Notes under the pieces: model-generated
The model's input: the letters and a program-made list of their open reading frames with translations, nothing else
What the model was told of the DNA's origin: nothing
Databases searched by the model: none
In this document: positions 14,606 through 28,690 of the stretch, piece after piece
Position numbering within the stretch: the stretch's first letter is position 1
Layout: every line of letters begins with the position of its first letter
Source: Scortum barcoo
Taxonomy: Eukaryota > Chordata > Actinopteri > Centrarchiformes > Terapontidae
Reading direction: 5' to 3'
Assembly: GCA_023238725.1 (NCBI GenBank)
Contig: CM041548.1
Span: 11,707,752 to 11,771,751, forward strand
Length of the DNA stretch: 64,000 nt
Made by a program: the position numbers and the translations under genes

Positions 14606-14636
<31 letters not shown>
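14606..14636. repeat. (CA)n microsatellite
   Basis: About 15 perfect CA units. Confidence 0.95.
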
Positions 14637-14638
<2 letters not shown>

Positions 14639-17019
14639 TTCCATCCTGCTGAACTACTCAGTAAGTCATATTCTGACGTCGTGCTGTGTGTCATTTTGGC
14701 AGCCTGAAGGCAAAACTGAGTTCTTCTTCTTTGATATGCAAAGAAAACACTTGACAGAAAGAGCTGCAGTTTGGGACCAAGTTGTCATCGAGTCATATTG
14801 CCTACATACACAAATTCTTCCTATACTTATGATTTATTACACACTTTTTCCCCTCATAGCACATGCTGCTTTAGTGTCTGTTAGGCCACCAATGAATGTA
14901 TAAGCTGGGATCCATTTCTCCATTATTTCTGAGAGGTTTTTTTTTCGTCTTCTTTTTGCTGATGTATTTCTGATAACTTTTAACCAGCAGCATTTTCTGT
15001 AATAAAAACATAAATAAATAAAGATGGAGAGGAAATAAATTGTGAAATAATAAACCAGAGATGGTGCATCCAGTTTTTTGATTTACATAAAGAGTAAGAA
15101 TGATGGAGCCCTTTTGACCGAGCTATTTCAACACATTGCTGACTAGTGAGATCCTATTTGTCATTTTTTACATTAATTCACACTAGTTGGTTCTGAACAT
15201 CTTTGTGTTGTATCAGCCCACGCAGTTCTTCATCGTCTCTCAGTGTTTCTGTGTGAGCATTGGAGCCATCTGTTGGGGTAAATGCGTTGTCAGAAACAGT
15301 GAATGTGAGATGGCAGCGAAGAGACGCTCGCCCTGAGGCACTTCCTCTGTCATCACTCCTAGAATCCCGCTGTGCAGACCATGAACATTAACTTCCGAAA
15401 GCACTCTGGGTAATCACTTGCCGCCTCACACTAGCCAAAACAAAGATTGCAGGGGATTTTCTGATGCACACAGTTGGCACATGGCGCAGGAATTGACAGT
15501 GAATGAACACTTCATTCAAGAATGTTTTATATAAACAGCAAGTGTTGAAAATCAGGGAGACGTGAAATAGAAAAAGTGACTTAATTTGGGGAGCGATCAG
15601 CATGGCAGATCTTTTGTTGATGTTCATGCTAAAGCTTGAATGGCTGAACGCTTATCATGAAACCATGCCAATCTCTAGTAAGTATTTGTGTCCCTCCGGG
15701 CAGTGTTTGGCATCAAATGACAATCTGTGGCACAAGGTGAATATACAGACACTCTAATCCACTCGAACATTTTTGTTTTTTCCTCTGCTGCATTTTCTGA
15801 TATAAAGACCTGCAGCGTTGAAACATCTGCCACAATATAAAAACAGACAGGCTGATATATGAGGAACAAGACAGGCAGATGTTGAGGAGATAAACAGGTA
15901 GGCCGACAGGTAGAGAGACAGACAAACAGACTGGCAGGCAAACAGTCAGATGTACGGACACAAACTGCACACACAAGTGCGTCCAGCGCATGCAGCAATC
16001 ATGGGCTAATTTCTTTTCTTCGAACTCCATCTGGACATGAGACAAATAGAGTCATCTGCTGGCCGGTGAGGTGACTATAATTTATTTGCCTGCATGGTTG
16101 TAACATTCAGTTTCTCTCCAGGTTAAAACACAATTACTTCCTTGCAAACACGGCTGGACTAAATCGTCCACAGCGCCCAATCTGTTGCTCACTTCCAGCA
16201 GGATGTGAGCATGACTGGAAAAATGGCTAAATGTTCCACAAAGACGATTCTCTGCCCTCATCTGATACATGCGTGTACATCTTGACGTCAGCAAACATCT
16301 ATGAGCGTACAATGCACACAAACATGCTTGTATGTTGTAAGTAATGCGGCAGACAAAGAAGTACACACAAACAAACACACACACAGATGCAAAGTAGAGT
16401 CTGGATAAGGATTTCATGTCTGAAGTCTGCAGTCTGGCAGAAACAGAAGAAACCTAGAGTCGCTCTCCACTATGAGACTCAATACATATGGAATGTGTTT
16501 TCACCCAAACCCAGCTGGATGCCCAATCACCCAAAAGTGTCTTCTCTTGATTCTGCAAAACTGCCAACTCCAGCCCGAGAGATAACTTTTAAGGAGCGAT
16601 TTTCCATATCCACGCCAAAATGTTTCGTCTCCCGAAGCTGTGCCTACCGCTGTTTTGAATTCATGCTCTTCCAAAGAGTCCTGCGACATCTTTTCTCCAC
16701 AGTATTACTGAGATCAACCTTATAAAACTGTGGCATTGTTGAAATTAATCTAGGAAACGGCGAGAGGAGAACTGTAAACATAATCTGTTCATTAGATTTA
16801 CAGTATTGTCTTTATGCCAAGAATCAGGAGCAGAACACCAGGTTAGGTTTTGTTTTACATTTGGCGCAGAAAGAAAGAGTCCTCATAGCAACAGCAATCA
16901 GCCGCAGCACTTCCAGCCCTTTGTGTGTATAAACCATGGCAAGAAATGGCCCCTTTCTCATCCCAAATTACACCTTCTTCTGGTGCGGCCCATGAAGAAA
17001 TTAAATAAATACAATATGC

Positions 17020-17300
17020 AAAACCATGCCTAAGCTAATTAGCAGCAGGCTCCCTCACAATGAATGAAGAATACAATTAATCAGTGTGTGTGTGTGTGTT
17101 TAGGGGCTTGCCGATGAACACATATGCTCGCTTTTTATTGACGCTCCCTTTGTTTTGCCCCTGCTAATCTCCAGCCTTGTGTTTTTATTCGACAACATTG
17201 TTCTATGAAATCAGTTATTTGCATGCTTACAGTTTTGCATATGCATACGCGGAGGCAATGTGGGTTTATTCTAAATGCTATTCTTATGATAGATAATGCA
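17020..17300. other. Candidate conserved noncoding element
   Basis: Homeodomain-like CTAATTAGC and CAATTAATC, then TATTTGCATGC and TTTTGCATATGCAT. A GT run splits the block. Confidence 0.28.
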
Positions 17301-18239
17301 TTAGGAAAAGTCAGTTATTTTTAATGACATCTCCATCCCCTGGTAGGTAACATACTGTATGAGATAAGGCGGCTTGCTGTTTGCTCGCAGCTCAGTGCAG
17401 CAGGAGAGCGTCCACAGTTGGACCTTTTCCAGATGCAAATCACAATGTAATGATTCAGGCCTATTAATAGATTAGATACAGTCTTGTCTGCTGCAATTTA
17501 TTAAAGATGATTAAACATCTTGGCAGCAGTTCCAGCTCTGCTAACCAACCCTGGAACACAACACCCTAACTTCAACAGAGTTTGAATCAATTAAGTCATC
17601 AGTTTGATTGTGTTTTTTGTTTATTATAGTTCGTAAATTAAATGTCTTTGTTAATTTATAGTAAGTCTCAGCAGAGCAAACACTCTCATCACTGTCCTCA
17701 CCGCACAAAGCAGCCGCATCATTCCTCATTAAATAGTTTACTTCAAATACATCTAGTATATTCCTGATCAAGAAATCATTAGCCTGGATGATGTTTATTG
17801 TTAGGCTGAAATGTAAAGCTTATTAGTTTTAACGCATGGGGTTTAGTGAACAATAAATATTAAACACTACATAATTTCCTCTCCTCATTTCATCCTCACA
17901 GAGTGAAAAAAACAGTTCCTGAAGCATGACAGTGCCAACATTACCACTGTCTGATGTTAGCTGGGGTTTGTAGAAACTGTGTGACAGTGAATGTGGACTG
18001 CATCAAAGTCTTTTGCAGTGGCAAAGTGCCACCCATAACAAAGGGAGTCTTATGGCCGGGCCCAGCGGCCCAACATGTACCACAACCCCCCCGACCCCCG
18101 TCAGCCATCAACACATCAGAACACAGACAGACAGCGGAGGAGAGGCTGGACCTCATCTTACCTCTCAAAGAGCTTCATGACCCTGTTGCTCCCAGCTGCA
18201 TTCACGCTGCCTGACACCAAGTTCAAAGTAATTTCTTCT

Positions 18240-18241
<2 letters not shown>

Positions 18242-18276
<35 letters not shown>

Positions 18277-18372
18277 TTGTGTGTTTTGTGTGGGATGGGG
18301 AGAGAGAGAGAGAGTAAATTAGTGGAGGGCTGTTCGGGGTGTAGTGTGTGTGTGTGTGTGTTTTTGTGTGTG
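18242..18372. repeat. Compound GT/GA microsatellite cluster
   Basis: A (GT) run at 18242-18274, a short GA run at about 18300-18314, and a second GT run from about 18344. Confidence 0.93.
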
Positions 18373-19009
18373 CGGACAGTGTATGCGCAAGTAAGTGCAT
18401 GCTTTGAAACACTTGTGTACATATGTGTCTCCATAGTGTGTGTGTGTCTTTGTAAGTGTGTGTTATTACAGCCCCTGTTTAGCTGAGCTGAACATCTGTC
18501 ACAACAGCCTGCTCTCAGGTTGATCCGTCTCTAGTGGAAAGAAAATAAAAATATTCCCCCTTCGGCAGCTTTATAGAAGTGGAATGATATTTTACACATA
18601 CAGTATACAGAAACTCATAATTTGCCACATGTCTAAATGTTTAATGTGAAGGATGTTTTTCTTTTTTTGTCATCAACTGACGGCCAATGGCATATAAATA
18701 AACACGTAGATTTTTTTAAGGGGCAGAAAGCGGCAATGGTAAGTGTGTCTTATAAAAGAAACTATAAATTAGGTCATTTCCATAGTGTAATAACAAAATA
18801 AACTCCCTGTTTAGCATCATCTTCATGTGCAGCACAGCCTGTTTTTGAGAGAAGATAGAGACAAGTGAGCAAAAAAGAAAGAGAAGATGAACAGATGTAG
18901 GTTGATGCACCTCGAAGGAGTCGTCTTAACCCTATTCTCTCCCCTCCATTTATTTCAGCACAAAGGCATTCCTATCTGTCTACAAGACCCATTTAACACA
19001 TGAGTGGCA

Positions 19010-19300
19010 GCGAGCTCACGAGGGGGTTGAGGGTTCATAAAATTGATGTACCTCGACATCAGCTGACCTCTGTCAGATAGGTCCGTCTGCCGAGGCTTTC
19101 TCTGTCACATGTAGCAAACTTCCTGTTCCGACTGAACTCAGGCATTATTCTTTTTCTGTAAAACATCATCGCTAATGTAATTCGATTTAAATCCATCTCC
19201 ACAATGCATTGCCCCCGAGAAGCCATTTTGTGTATTCAAGACCTGTGAATATCGAGCAATTTCTCAGAGGTAATTGATCATATGTTTGAGGGGAGCAAGG
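19010..19300. other. Candidate conserved noncoding element
   Basis: Non-repetitive, balanced composition. It contains GCTAATGTAATTCGATTTAA, ACATCAGCTGAC (E-box) and GGTAATTGATC. No coding pattern. Confidence 0.27.
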
Positions 19301-20009
19301 CGTCAATTTCATCAAAGGGAAATTTGTATGGGGGTGTTTTTAAAGTGGATGGATTTCACAATGTAGACGAAGGCAAGGAAGCAGACTAAAAGAAACTTCA
19401 CTACAAAGAGAAGTATTTCCAACAGAATGGTGGGGTTAAATAATACTTGTCAGTATTCAGCAACAGCGGGAACTGAAGATATATCATCAAGTCAATCCTG
19501 AGAAAGCTGAACCAGATGGAATAAGATACCATTTCAAGTAAACTGCTGAACTCCATGGTGCTTAGTCAGAGCTGACTACCAAAGACACATTTTTGACGAC
19601 GTCTACCGAAATTACTCTCTCTTTTAAACCGGATTTGCATGTGAATTGGCAAAACTGGGGCTAACACACTTGTCACATTTCATCTTGCATGGAGCACCAT
19701 TGTGTAAAACATTTTATCACTTTCTCTTGCTGTGTACGACTGCAATTGTTCTTGAAAGAGTCCGTTTTTTTAAAAATGTATAAATGCCTTTATTTGCTTG
19801 CAACTTTAATTCATTGTCACAGATTACTAGTTTTGTTTAGGCATGGCTGTAAGCAAGATTAATTGCATGAATAATAGACACATTGAGCTGTATCATTTTA
19901 CTTTTTATTGTAATTCATCAAAGATGGGTTCTAACTAAAGACTGAGCTCATTCAAAAACCTCGACTAGAGTTGGAACTCAATGGATGTTTTAATGCGCTG
20001 GAACAAAAT

Positions 20010-20660
20010 TGAGGGAGTGAAGCAAGGACGAGCTATCAAGAGTTGACTTCCCTGGCGCTCTCACAAAGCCCACAGTAAAGCTTGAGACCTTCCGTGTCAT
20101 GGCCGTGAAACTAAAGCTTTAATTTGTCATTGTGTGCAGTGCCAGCAAAACATGCCAGCAGAGGAAATAAATAAGACACAAATGAGTTCCTCTAAAAAGA
20201 GCCACGGCGTATAGAAGTGAGCAGAAGTAATTGACAAAACGTTCCTTAATAGGCTTTTCATCGCGGCTGATTGAAATAGTGGCTGAATTTCTGCTACCAC
20301 GTCAATTAGTAAAACTTTTGTTTCTCTCGCCCTCTTTCAGCTCTGAAAAGACTCTATGAAATTGCCCCCGCCCGGCACAGAGAGAAAAGCCTTTTATTAC
20401 GCTTGCCTTTCAAACAGGCTGTCGACAAAACAAGTTTTCTGCCTGCAGAACCGAGCTATTTAGGACCTGAGAGGGAGCAGCAGTCACAGCATCTTCCCAG
20501 AAAGGCTTGAATTGGGTGTGACAGCATTTGCATCGATGGCTCTCTTTCCTATATGGGGCTCTGAAGATAAACCTCTTCTCTGATTGACCAGACTGATGAG
20601 TTTGCTAAATCAATTAGATGACTACATCAATTTACTTTCTATCAGTGGGCAAATAAATAG
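20010..20660. other. Candidate conserved noncoding element cluster
   Basis: About 650 nt free of simple repeats in a repeat-rich neighbourhood, with many homeodomain-like cores (CAATTAGT, AATCAATTAG, TTTAATTTGTC). No coding frame is supported. Confidence 0.3.
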
Positions 20661-22466
20661 TCAAAACTTGAATTTTTAATCAAATGATTTAAATCAACAA
20701 TAGTTCACTTCATATTCTTACAAAATTTGAACTAGCGGCTTTGTCCATTTGTCGTACAGCTATTTATGAGATCAAGCACGTGAACAAGAAAAGATTCTTC
20801 ATTCAGAACTTCACTCAGAAGCTAAGTCAAGGACAGGAGGCGAGAAACTTGCTCACACCAGCACAGGTGAGAATAAATGCTTTCAGACTAACCAAGGTTG
20901 GACTTGACAGAGGTGGGATTTTGACTTTGAAGATCGATGAATTCTGAAGAGAAATAGCAAAATACAGATTCACCTGCCTGTTCTTTCCGTGGCAAATGAG
21001 TCTGTAGCATCGGGATCATCTAGCGATGCTCTGGTCTATATGAAATCCTGGTGTTTCTATGCATGTGTGGGTGTGTACGTGTGTGTGTGTGTGCCCACAT
21101 ATGTCAGACAGACCCTGCACCCCTGTGTCTCCATACGGCCGGCAGCTCAAAGCGGGTGGAGAGTGCTGATGGCGTTAGGCTGCACAGGGGCCAGGGAACC
21201 AGCTGGCCACCAGCTCTCAGCAGCCCTCTCAGCCCCGGGACAGGCATAAAAGGGCCCCTCAGACCTCTGGGGAGTGCTTAGTGTCTTGTCGGCCATTGTG
21301 GCCCTAATGGTCCCCCGCAGTCACACTCAGCATTCATAGCTGGCCATTATATTGGAGCGAAACCAATCACTTTGCCACGCCTGTTGGAGTCAAGAGGGGA
21401 CGTAGCCTCCTGTTGAAACTATGACAGCGGGTAGAGCTCACTCAGACTCGGACGGGGGACTCTCTGGTTTAGCTCTCTCTAGCTCTGTCACTTCTCCTCT
21501 AGTTTCTTTCTATTTCTTTCTATTTTCTTCTATCTTTTGTCTACCCTCAACTCCTCCCACCCTCCCTCTCTCTCCTGCTCTTTCCCTTTCTCTCTGGTCA
21601 GATGCTGGACTGTATGGGGTTGACAGGGCCCTCCAGGCCCACCAGTAGCCGCCACCTGTCCACCTTCCAGAGGATGAAGGGTCACACAAAGACTCAGCGG
21701 ACGTCCATAAGTCTGGAGGGCAAAATAAGATTCAAAGAGCTTTAGCTCTGCACTCTGAGCTAAATTGATTTTTCACACTTTTTTTTACAAGCTAGGGATC
21801 ATTTTCTTTGATTTAGGTCTGTTTACATATTTACAAGAAATAATTTAGTAACGACACAAAGGATAGGACACAGAGCAAAACAAAGGGAAAGCTCTATTGT
21901 TGCTGCTATCTATCTATCATAGCTACACTTTGGATTCCTGTGTCTTTATTGTAAACTTTCATTGAGGCTGATTAAAGACTCACAACAGGGTGCCTAGTAA
22001 TAGTATTTGCTACATTACTACAGAGTGCAGAGAGAATCACATGCAAGTGGAACGGCAAAATAACCAATTCCTCCCAAAGATCACACAAATAGCGAGGCAG
22101 AGGCGGTGTGCAGCGGCTGTTTAGCGTACAAACCACAAATCTACAGTCTCAAAGTCACCCCATCAAAGCTGTTATCTACTGGGCGGCGAAGCACTTTGAT
22201 GTCCCAACTGTCTCTCAGTCTGTACGCGCGAGCCAATTAGTGTGAGTTCTCTTTATGCGGAGGTTGTATACAAGTGACCTGATGCTTGATGTCACAGTGA
22301 GTTCAAAGGGCTGACGGTGTCAAAGAAAGTCCCCGTGGGGGCTACATGAGTGAGAGTACAGCCTCTGCTATGCAAACACAAACCCCCCCGAAGCCCCGGA
22401 GCTCCAGGCAGGGGAACAATATCATGTCGAGCCGGTGAATCTCTAATGCAGAAAGGAGGAGAGGTG

Positions 22467-22564
22467 CACAAACACACACACACACAAACACCCTCACAAA
22501 CACCCTTCTCAAATGCGAAAGAAAACACACACATAAAGTCACACACACACACACATACACACAA
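22467..22564. repeat. Interrupted CA repeat cluster
   Basis: Two CA tracts, at about 22467-22490 and 22541-22564, separated by CA-rich sequence. Confidence 0.92.
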
Positions 22565-23739
22565 AAAGAGATGAGGGGAAGACTTTGGAGATTAATTCAG
22601 GTTTGTGTGCAGGGAGGCAGGTAAAGTGTGGATTGAAAGCCGGAGAGTGGAGAGAGATTTTGTCTATAGGGAGGAATGATGGGAGAGTCAGAAATACAGT
22701 TTGAGAAGTTGGGTAACTTGTATCGATTGAACACATGGCTTCAATTCAGCAGTGCAGAGAGGGAAAACTTTTTATTATCTTTCACTGTAGTGTGCCTTGT
22801 AGAAGTGTGCAGCAGTAAACGTCATTTGAGCAAAGATACATCCTAAATATCCTGATAGGCCTTAATAAAACTGGGGTGCTTATATTTTACCGACCGGCCA
22901 GTAAGGTTTTGAAATTTTTGATCTACGGCCCAGCTAATGAAAACAATTTGTCACGTGAAATACCAGCAGTCCTGCTACATGGGGAGCCATCAACAAAGTC
23001 CCATTTTCGGTTAGGACCCTTATCGCCGAGAACCATTGGATTTCTGCAAACTCTAAAAGACTTCTTTGGCACCATTGTTGATTTCATTTTTTTCAAAAAT
23101 GCCTCAGCAAAAAGAAATCTTTGTTGAGACTGTTGTCACGTGGGAATAAACGGAATAAAACTTCTAAAGCGTGTTTGGATTTCTTTGCACAACTGCAGTC
23201 TGGGGTGGTATTCAAAAGTAAAGGACTGATGAAAGTTGTCTTACAGCCAGCAATTGTTTGCTGTGTTTGCACCCAACTGGGACACACAGAGAGCGGGTTG
23301 CAATAAAGTCAGAGACAGAGCAGAAAGATCACAGGCTTGAGCATTTGACACATCCAGCGAGAAGTAGAAAATGATACCTCCGTCGGACATCAACATCATT
23401 AGTGCAAAATAATACAACACAGGGATGTGAATGCAAACATGCTATGAAATTAATGATTAATATCTCTCTTGAGAATTCTGCGGTCAGTGGGTTGTCTGGT
23501 GCATAAAGATCAGATTAACTGTATATAAGGAATACCACTCAACCTGTGAAAACTGTTACATAATGTCCTCTGTGGCTTTGGAGGAAGCCTTCTAAAAGTC
23601 TAAGCAAATAATTCATGTGGTGTTATCAGGGCTTGAAACTTGAAATTTTTAACAAAAAGTCTGCATTACAAAGTGGGAGTGGGGAATTTGAACGATGTGG
23701 GTGATTATGAAGTGGGGACTGTCTAACTGTGGTCTAATT

Positions 23740-23920
23740 GGGTGGCTGGGGCTCAGCAGGTAGAGCAGGTCACCCGCTAATTGCAGGGTCGGGGGTTTGA
23801 TCCCCGGCTCCTCTTGTCCACATGTCAAAGTGTCCTTGGTATGGTAGCTTGCTGCCAGCGATATGTGTGAAGGAGATGCAAATTACAAAGTGTTATATAA
23901 ATGCAGTCCATTTGCCATTA
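23740..23920 (+). mobile_element. tRNA-derived SINE, shortened copy
   Basis: The head has a Pol III A-box-like GGCTCAGCAGGTAGAGCAGG and a B-box-like GGGTTTGATCCCC at tRNA spacing. It is followed by the common fish SINE body (CCTCTTGTCCACATG..AAGTGTCCTTGG). The tail TATAAATGCAGTCCATTTGCC is also typical. The middle of the body is missing or diverged relative to full copies. Not a functional tRNA gene. Confidence 0.85.
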
Positions 23921-26900
23921 ATGATAAAATATAAAATCGCTTCCGGCAAATTTATCCAGTGGCTGTCACTTAAATTAGGCACTTGAAGTACGGATAGCTT
24001 AACATCTTGTGAGTACACCAACTTTATAAAGGTGCAAAGTGAACTTACTATGGATTCTCAGAAAAAAAATCGATTTGATTTAATAGTACTTTGCTTTAGG
24101 GGCTACCAAAAAAAGGTCAGTAATGGTAAAGAATTTATGAATTATTCAATCATTCCCCTTTCACCATACCTTTAACTATACAGGCACAAAAACAGCAACT
24201 AACTGTTTTTTGCTACAAAGCAGCAGCAGAGTTAACCATGAAGGTTTGGGTTTCATGAAGGCATTGGTCAATTTAACAACTGATTGACTCATTACATGCA
24301 GCACTGTTTTTTTATTTACATTTACTTTTACTTGTACTTCTACTATGAAATCCTCTATTTAGAGTTATTCAGAAAGTACTTTTTAGTAATTCTTTAAAGT
24401 GAATTGTTTTAGTTCATTTCCCTTTCTTGTTTTACACGTGTCACCAAAATGATAATACTGTCCTGAATTTTTGTAAAAACACACATTTTTTGAGTGCTTC
24501 GAGATGTATTCCTTTCACTCAAACATCTACCTGTGTTGAGGTTCAGCTGATGTTCGGTATTGTTTTCCCGTGAGACAGCAGCATGTAGTCTTGTTTACAT
24601 CCCTCACACAACAAAACATGTACATACTGCATAGTGTGTGTAGAAGTGTGTGTACGCACACTGGAGGGCCGCAGCAGACTCATTACAGAAAATACTGGAA
24701 CCTGAGCACAGACAACAAGCCCAGAGACAAGGAACACACAGACTAGGTCAAGCTTGACGTGCAACGATATAAACTTCATGTTCCCTCTCAGCAGTGCGGA
24801 TAGGAAGTTGGCCCCCTGCAGTATTACCTGCAGCCAAGTCAGAGGGCACCATTAAATTTCAACATGCTTTCACTAGCCCCCCCATGACCCAGGAAGTGTT
24901 TAGCATTCTGCTCACACGCCAAACACCAACAACTCAAGCTCACACAATCCATCCCCTTCCCTCAGACCGCTCTCTGTGCAGAAAAATATTGTGAATTCTA
25001 GCCTATGTGCATTTGTTTAGTATAAAAAGAGATATTTTGCTGCTAGCCAAAGGCATTTGTGTTGTGCAAAAAGTAGATGTCTGTTTACGTCTGTCTCTTT
25101 TTCTCTCCTTTACTTCCCTTTTGAGGTTCAAGGACGCAGCACTCTGTGACAGCACAGAGAGAAACTGCAGCGCCATTCCTCAACACTTTTTCTCCCATTA
25201 TTAAGTGTCCTATTCTATAAAATATTCCCGTACCTTCTGCAGTGAAGTGAAGAAAATAAATAACAAGGCAGGAAAAAGCCTGCGGGGGAAGTGACACAAA
25301 GGTTCAAGCCATTTTTTTTCTGTCATTCCCCCAGAGACGGAAGGAAGGAGAAGAAAGAATTGAAAGTAGAGGAGAAGTGTGGGATCAGAGGAATGAGGGG
25401 TTAGTGGAGGAAGATGAGCTGCAGTGAGTGCAGGATGCGATGTGGATGGGTTTGTTTATTGGTGAGGTCTGAGAGAATGTGAATGCAGAAAATCAAAATG
25501 AAAAAGAAAAAAGTATTCCAGTTAGTTATAACTTGGTTCGGTTTATGATAACACGGCACTCACAAATAATTGTTAAGATGTGGGAAGATAGCAACATCAT
25601 TATAGCAAAAAGTCCAAACTATGCAAGCAACTTATGCCAGATTCAGACTATGTGATGTCATCCCAATAATAGCCCCAGCCATCAGATAAAGGGTATTAGG
25701 AATGAAAATGTGTGTCTGGCACAACAATATCACAACAGTTCTTTTATCTCATGTGGCGTGTCATAATGGCCGACAACCAACACATCTGTGACGGCTCACT
25801 ACATCCTGACAGAAAGATGTCAGTTTGTCAGAATTGTTTTCCCTTCTCTCATCTTGCGGTGGACATGAACTTACAAAAGCTAGTGCAGCCAAAATGTTAA
25901 TAATGATTGCTCATTGCGCGAGGAAAACTGTGTGCACACAATTACATTAAGAATAGTAGGTCAACATTGGCTATTTACAGCAGACAACGACGGGGTAATT
26001 AATAGATCTTAAATATCTTGTGAGTATTACAGTAATACTGACAGTAATGACCGTTGTAAATTATCCTTTAAAACTTGAGAATTAAAGTTTGTTTATTGTG
26101 GCCATTCTGATATGTGGTCAAACATATAATTTAAAGATCTTTACAGTAAATTAAGTGAGCAACACAAAGGTGTAAAAATACTTAATTAAAGAGAAAAGTC
26201 ATGCTTTTAAAATCTTATTTAAGTAGAGTTAAAGTACACAAGTATTATGGAAGAAGACACAAATATTGAAGTTAACCAAGATGAGAACTGGGAAGGAGAA
26301 AGGGACGAGTGCAAGAGGGGCATCCATAGCTAAGAAATTGAGGGTAGAATTTATAAACTGAGAGAAAACTCACTGCGAGTTGGCAGAAAAGGTATATGAT
26401 GTTTAACATCTTGCCATCGCAGCAACTACTAATCATGAGTCATTTTCAGGAACATTAGACAAATAAAAGAACTTTTTGGCAACTTTTTTTTCTTTGCTTG
26501 ACAGTATGACTGATTATAACCTCACTTGTGTAAGTCAAGACAGTGTAGAAACTAACACTGGTAAGTCAACCAGTTCATTGTGCTATGTCAGTATCATGAC
26601 CCATAGTTGATGGAAATACTGAGGGGTGAAATATCCTTATGCAGCTTGAACACGTGAGGAACAGTGAAGGTAGAGTTCTCACATGCAACCAATAACATAA
26701 ACATATAGACACACACATGCACGCTTGTACAAAATGACACACGCTTTCTCATATATAGTCCTTTGCTTTGTTTTCTGCAACTAATCTTGTATTTTTTTCT
26801 ATATTCTTCATCATATTTTCTATGAATTCAGCTTTTTTACATGTCTGTTGCAACAGTTGTTCTTGATATTTTTATACGTGCTGTTTTATGTGTCTGCACA

Positions 26901-27282
26901 GTACATAAATGTGACAGTTAATGTTTATGTAGGTGTGGCTTTCAGTGTATTTATTCATGTTCATAACTTGAATTACATTGGATTCTTTGGGAGCATGCTC
27001 GCATATCTTCTGTGCAGTTACTTATCGGCGCTGCAGAGCCAGTGCAACCCTGCAAAGAATCCTTTCTGTCTGTCTGCCGGGGAGAAAGGAGGGAGAGGAG
27101 GCACTCATGAAGATTTCAGCAGACCTCAGTACCTTTGAAATAGTTCTTTTCAAAAGCACCATGGCGTGTAGCCATACATATTTGATTGTGCATGCTCAAA
27201 GAGGCAATGGGAATTATTTATGTGGTCCGTGAAGAGAGGGAGATAAAGGAAAAGAGAAATAAAGAGAGAGACAGAGGCAATA

Positions 27283-27304
27283 AGAGAGAGAGAGAGAGAG
27301 AGAG
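27283..27304. repeat. (AG)n microsatellite
   Basis: About 11 AG units within a longer purine-rich tract. Confidence 0.95.
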
Positions 27305-27946
27305 GCCTGACGCCATTCATTCACCAAACTTCATCACAGATTAAGCGGGGCAGAAGCCAGAGAGAGATTCGTGCTCAACTAATTAAACGTCTAAATTAAG
27401 TCATTAAGTCTGTGGCCTTTTTTTATCCAATCGCCTCTGGTTAAAAATAATTAAATCTCCCCGAAGTTTCGCTCTCACGCTCTCTCCCTCTTTCCTTCTT
27501 TCCTCCCCGCACCTTTCTGCAGCTCCGTTTCGTAACACAACTGAAAACACGTTGGCAATGGGCCCAAAAGCACAGCACAGCACTGATGACGGCAATTTGT
27601 GTGCATCGCGTGGTTTGACGCCACGTGATCTTTGCTCAGCTTGGGCAGAGTGAACGGGCCACTCTCACGACATGTCATTAAAAACAGGGGCGAGCAAAGA
27701 TGACCTCTGGGGAAGGTGGGTGAGGAAAATGAAATGGGTGCATAATGTGTGCGTCTGCATGTGTTTGGCGGGTGCGAATACGTGTGGGGGTTTGTGGTGG
27801 TGAGTGTGTGTGTGTGAGGGGGGGGGTTAGTGAGCACAAGAGATTGAGCATCTGCTGACATCTAGACAACTTGTTAGACCTGTGACTCTGCATGTGTGTA
27901 AGGGAGGGGTTTCTAGATAGGGACAGAGTGACAGTATATATACCTG

Positions 27947-27972
27947 AGTGTGTGTGTGTGTGTGTGTGTGTG
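27947..27972. repeat. (GT)n microsatellite
   Basis: About 12 GT units followed by a short ATATAT run. Confidence 0.95.
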
Positions 27973-28520
27973 CATGCATATATATATCTACTGTACTTCC
28001 CTGTGCATTCCTCCACAGTGTGTGGGAACACTGGGATGTAGACATCTGCTCGGGTTGCAGCAGTCCTACCTGGTGTCAAGTCTCGGGGGTGGCTTGTTTT
28101 GCCAACTTGACACGCTCCCAGCACGTTCTTTATTTCCATCTCTTGGCTCAGCACAAACGAGCAATGAAACGCACTTTTTCCCCCTCTTCCTCTCTGTCTC
28201 ACACACTCTCTCCGTTTGCACGTCTCCCTTTCCTTCAATCACTTCCCATCAGGCCTTTGATAGCTCGATCCGTCTGCTTCCCGAATCATCGACATTTATT
28301 TCATGCTGTCCTCTGAGGTCCATCTTAACTCCCATAACCAATTCTGTCTTTTTAATAGATATGATTTTTTTGTTTGCGTCAAAAAAACACTTTGAAGCAG
28401 GAGTAAACTCACAGAGGGATGCTAAATTTGTCAGTGCTGTTACACTGAAGAGCCAAGTCATTGTGCAGCACGCGGGCATGACGTTAATTTATTGAGTGGT
28501 AGGGAAGAAGACAAAAGGAT

Positions 28521-28524
<4 letters not shown>

Positions 28525-28555
<31 letters not shown>

Positions 28556-28573
28556 TGTGCGTGCGGGGGGGGG
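28525..28573. repeat. (GT)n microsatellite plus G9 run
   Basis: About 15 GT units to 28554, then a nine-G homopolymer at 28565-28573. Confidence 0.95.
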
Positions 28574-28574
28574 C

Positions 28575-28690
28575 ATATTTGTCAATTAGTATGCAAATTC
28601 ATGCGGGTGCCTCCCTCAGATATCCAATCAGGCTGTCACCTCAGCAGGGGGTGTGATTATGAAGTCCCTATGAAGTGTGGCTCTTGTGGC
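28575..28690. other. Candidate regulatory block with octamer
   Basis: TCAATTAGT is followed by the octamer ATGCAAAT at 28591-28598 and ATCCAATCAGGC. It directly abuts the GT/G9 repeat. Confidence 0.25.

Larger units (their letters stand above)
14640..23735. other. Intergenic, no gene supported
   Basis: Unique sequence with microsatellites and candidate noncoding elements. Overlapping frames on both strands at 15.7-16.7 kb show no recognisable product. Confidence 0.6.

Noticed and set aside
23745..23815. Possible tRNA gene
   Set aside because: The A- and B-box-like motifs belong to a SINE head. The body and tail that follow are SINE, and the tRNA fold is degraded.
27475..28495. Long frames of 122-186 codons on both strands
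   Set aside because: They are driven by GT/CA repeats and lie in conflicting frames on both strands, with no recognisable domain.
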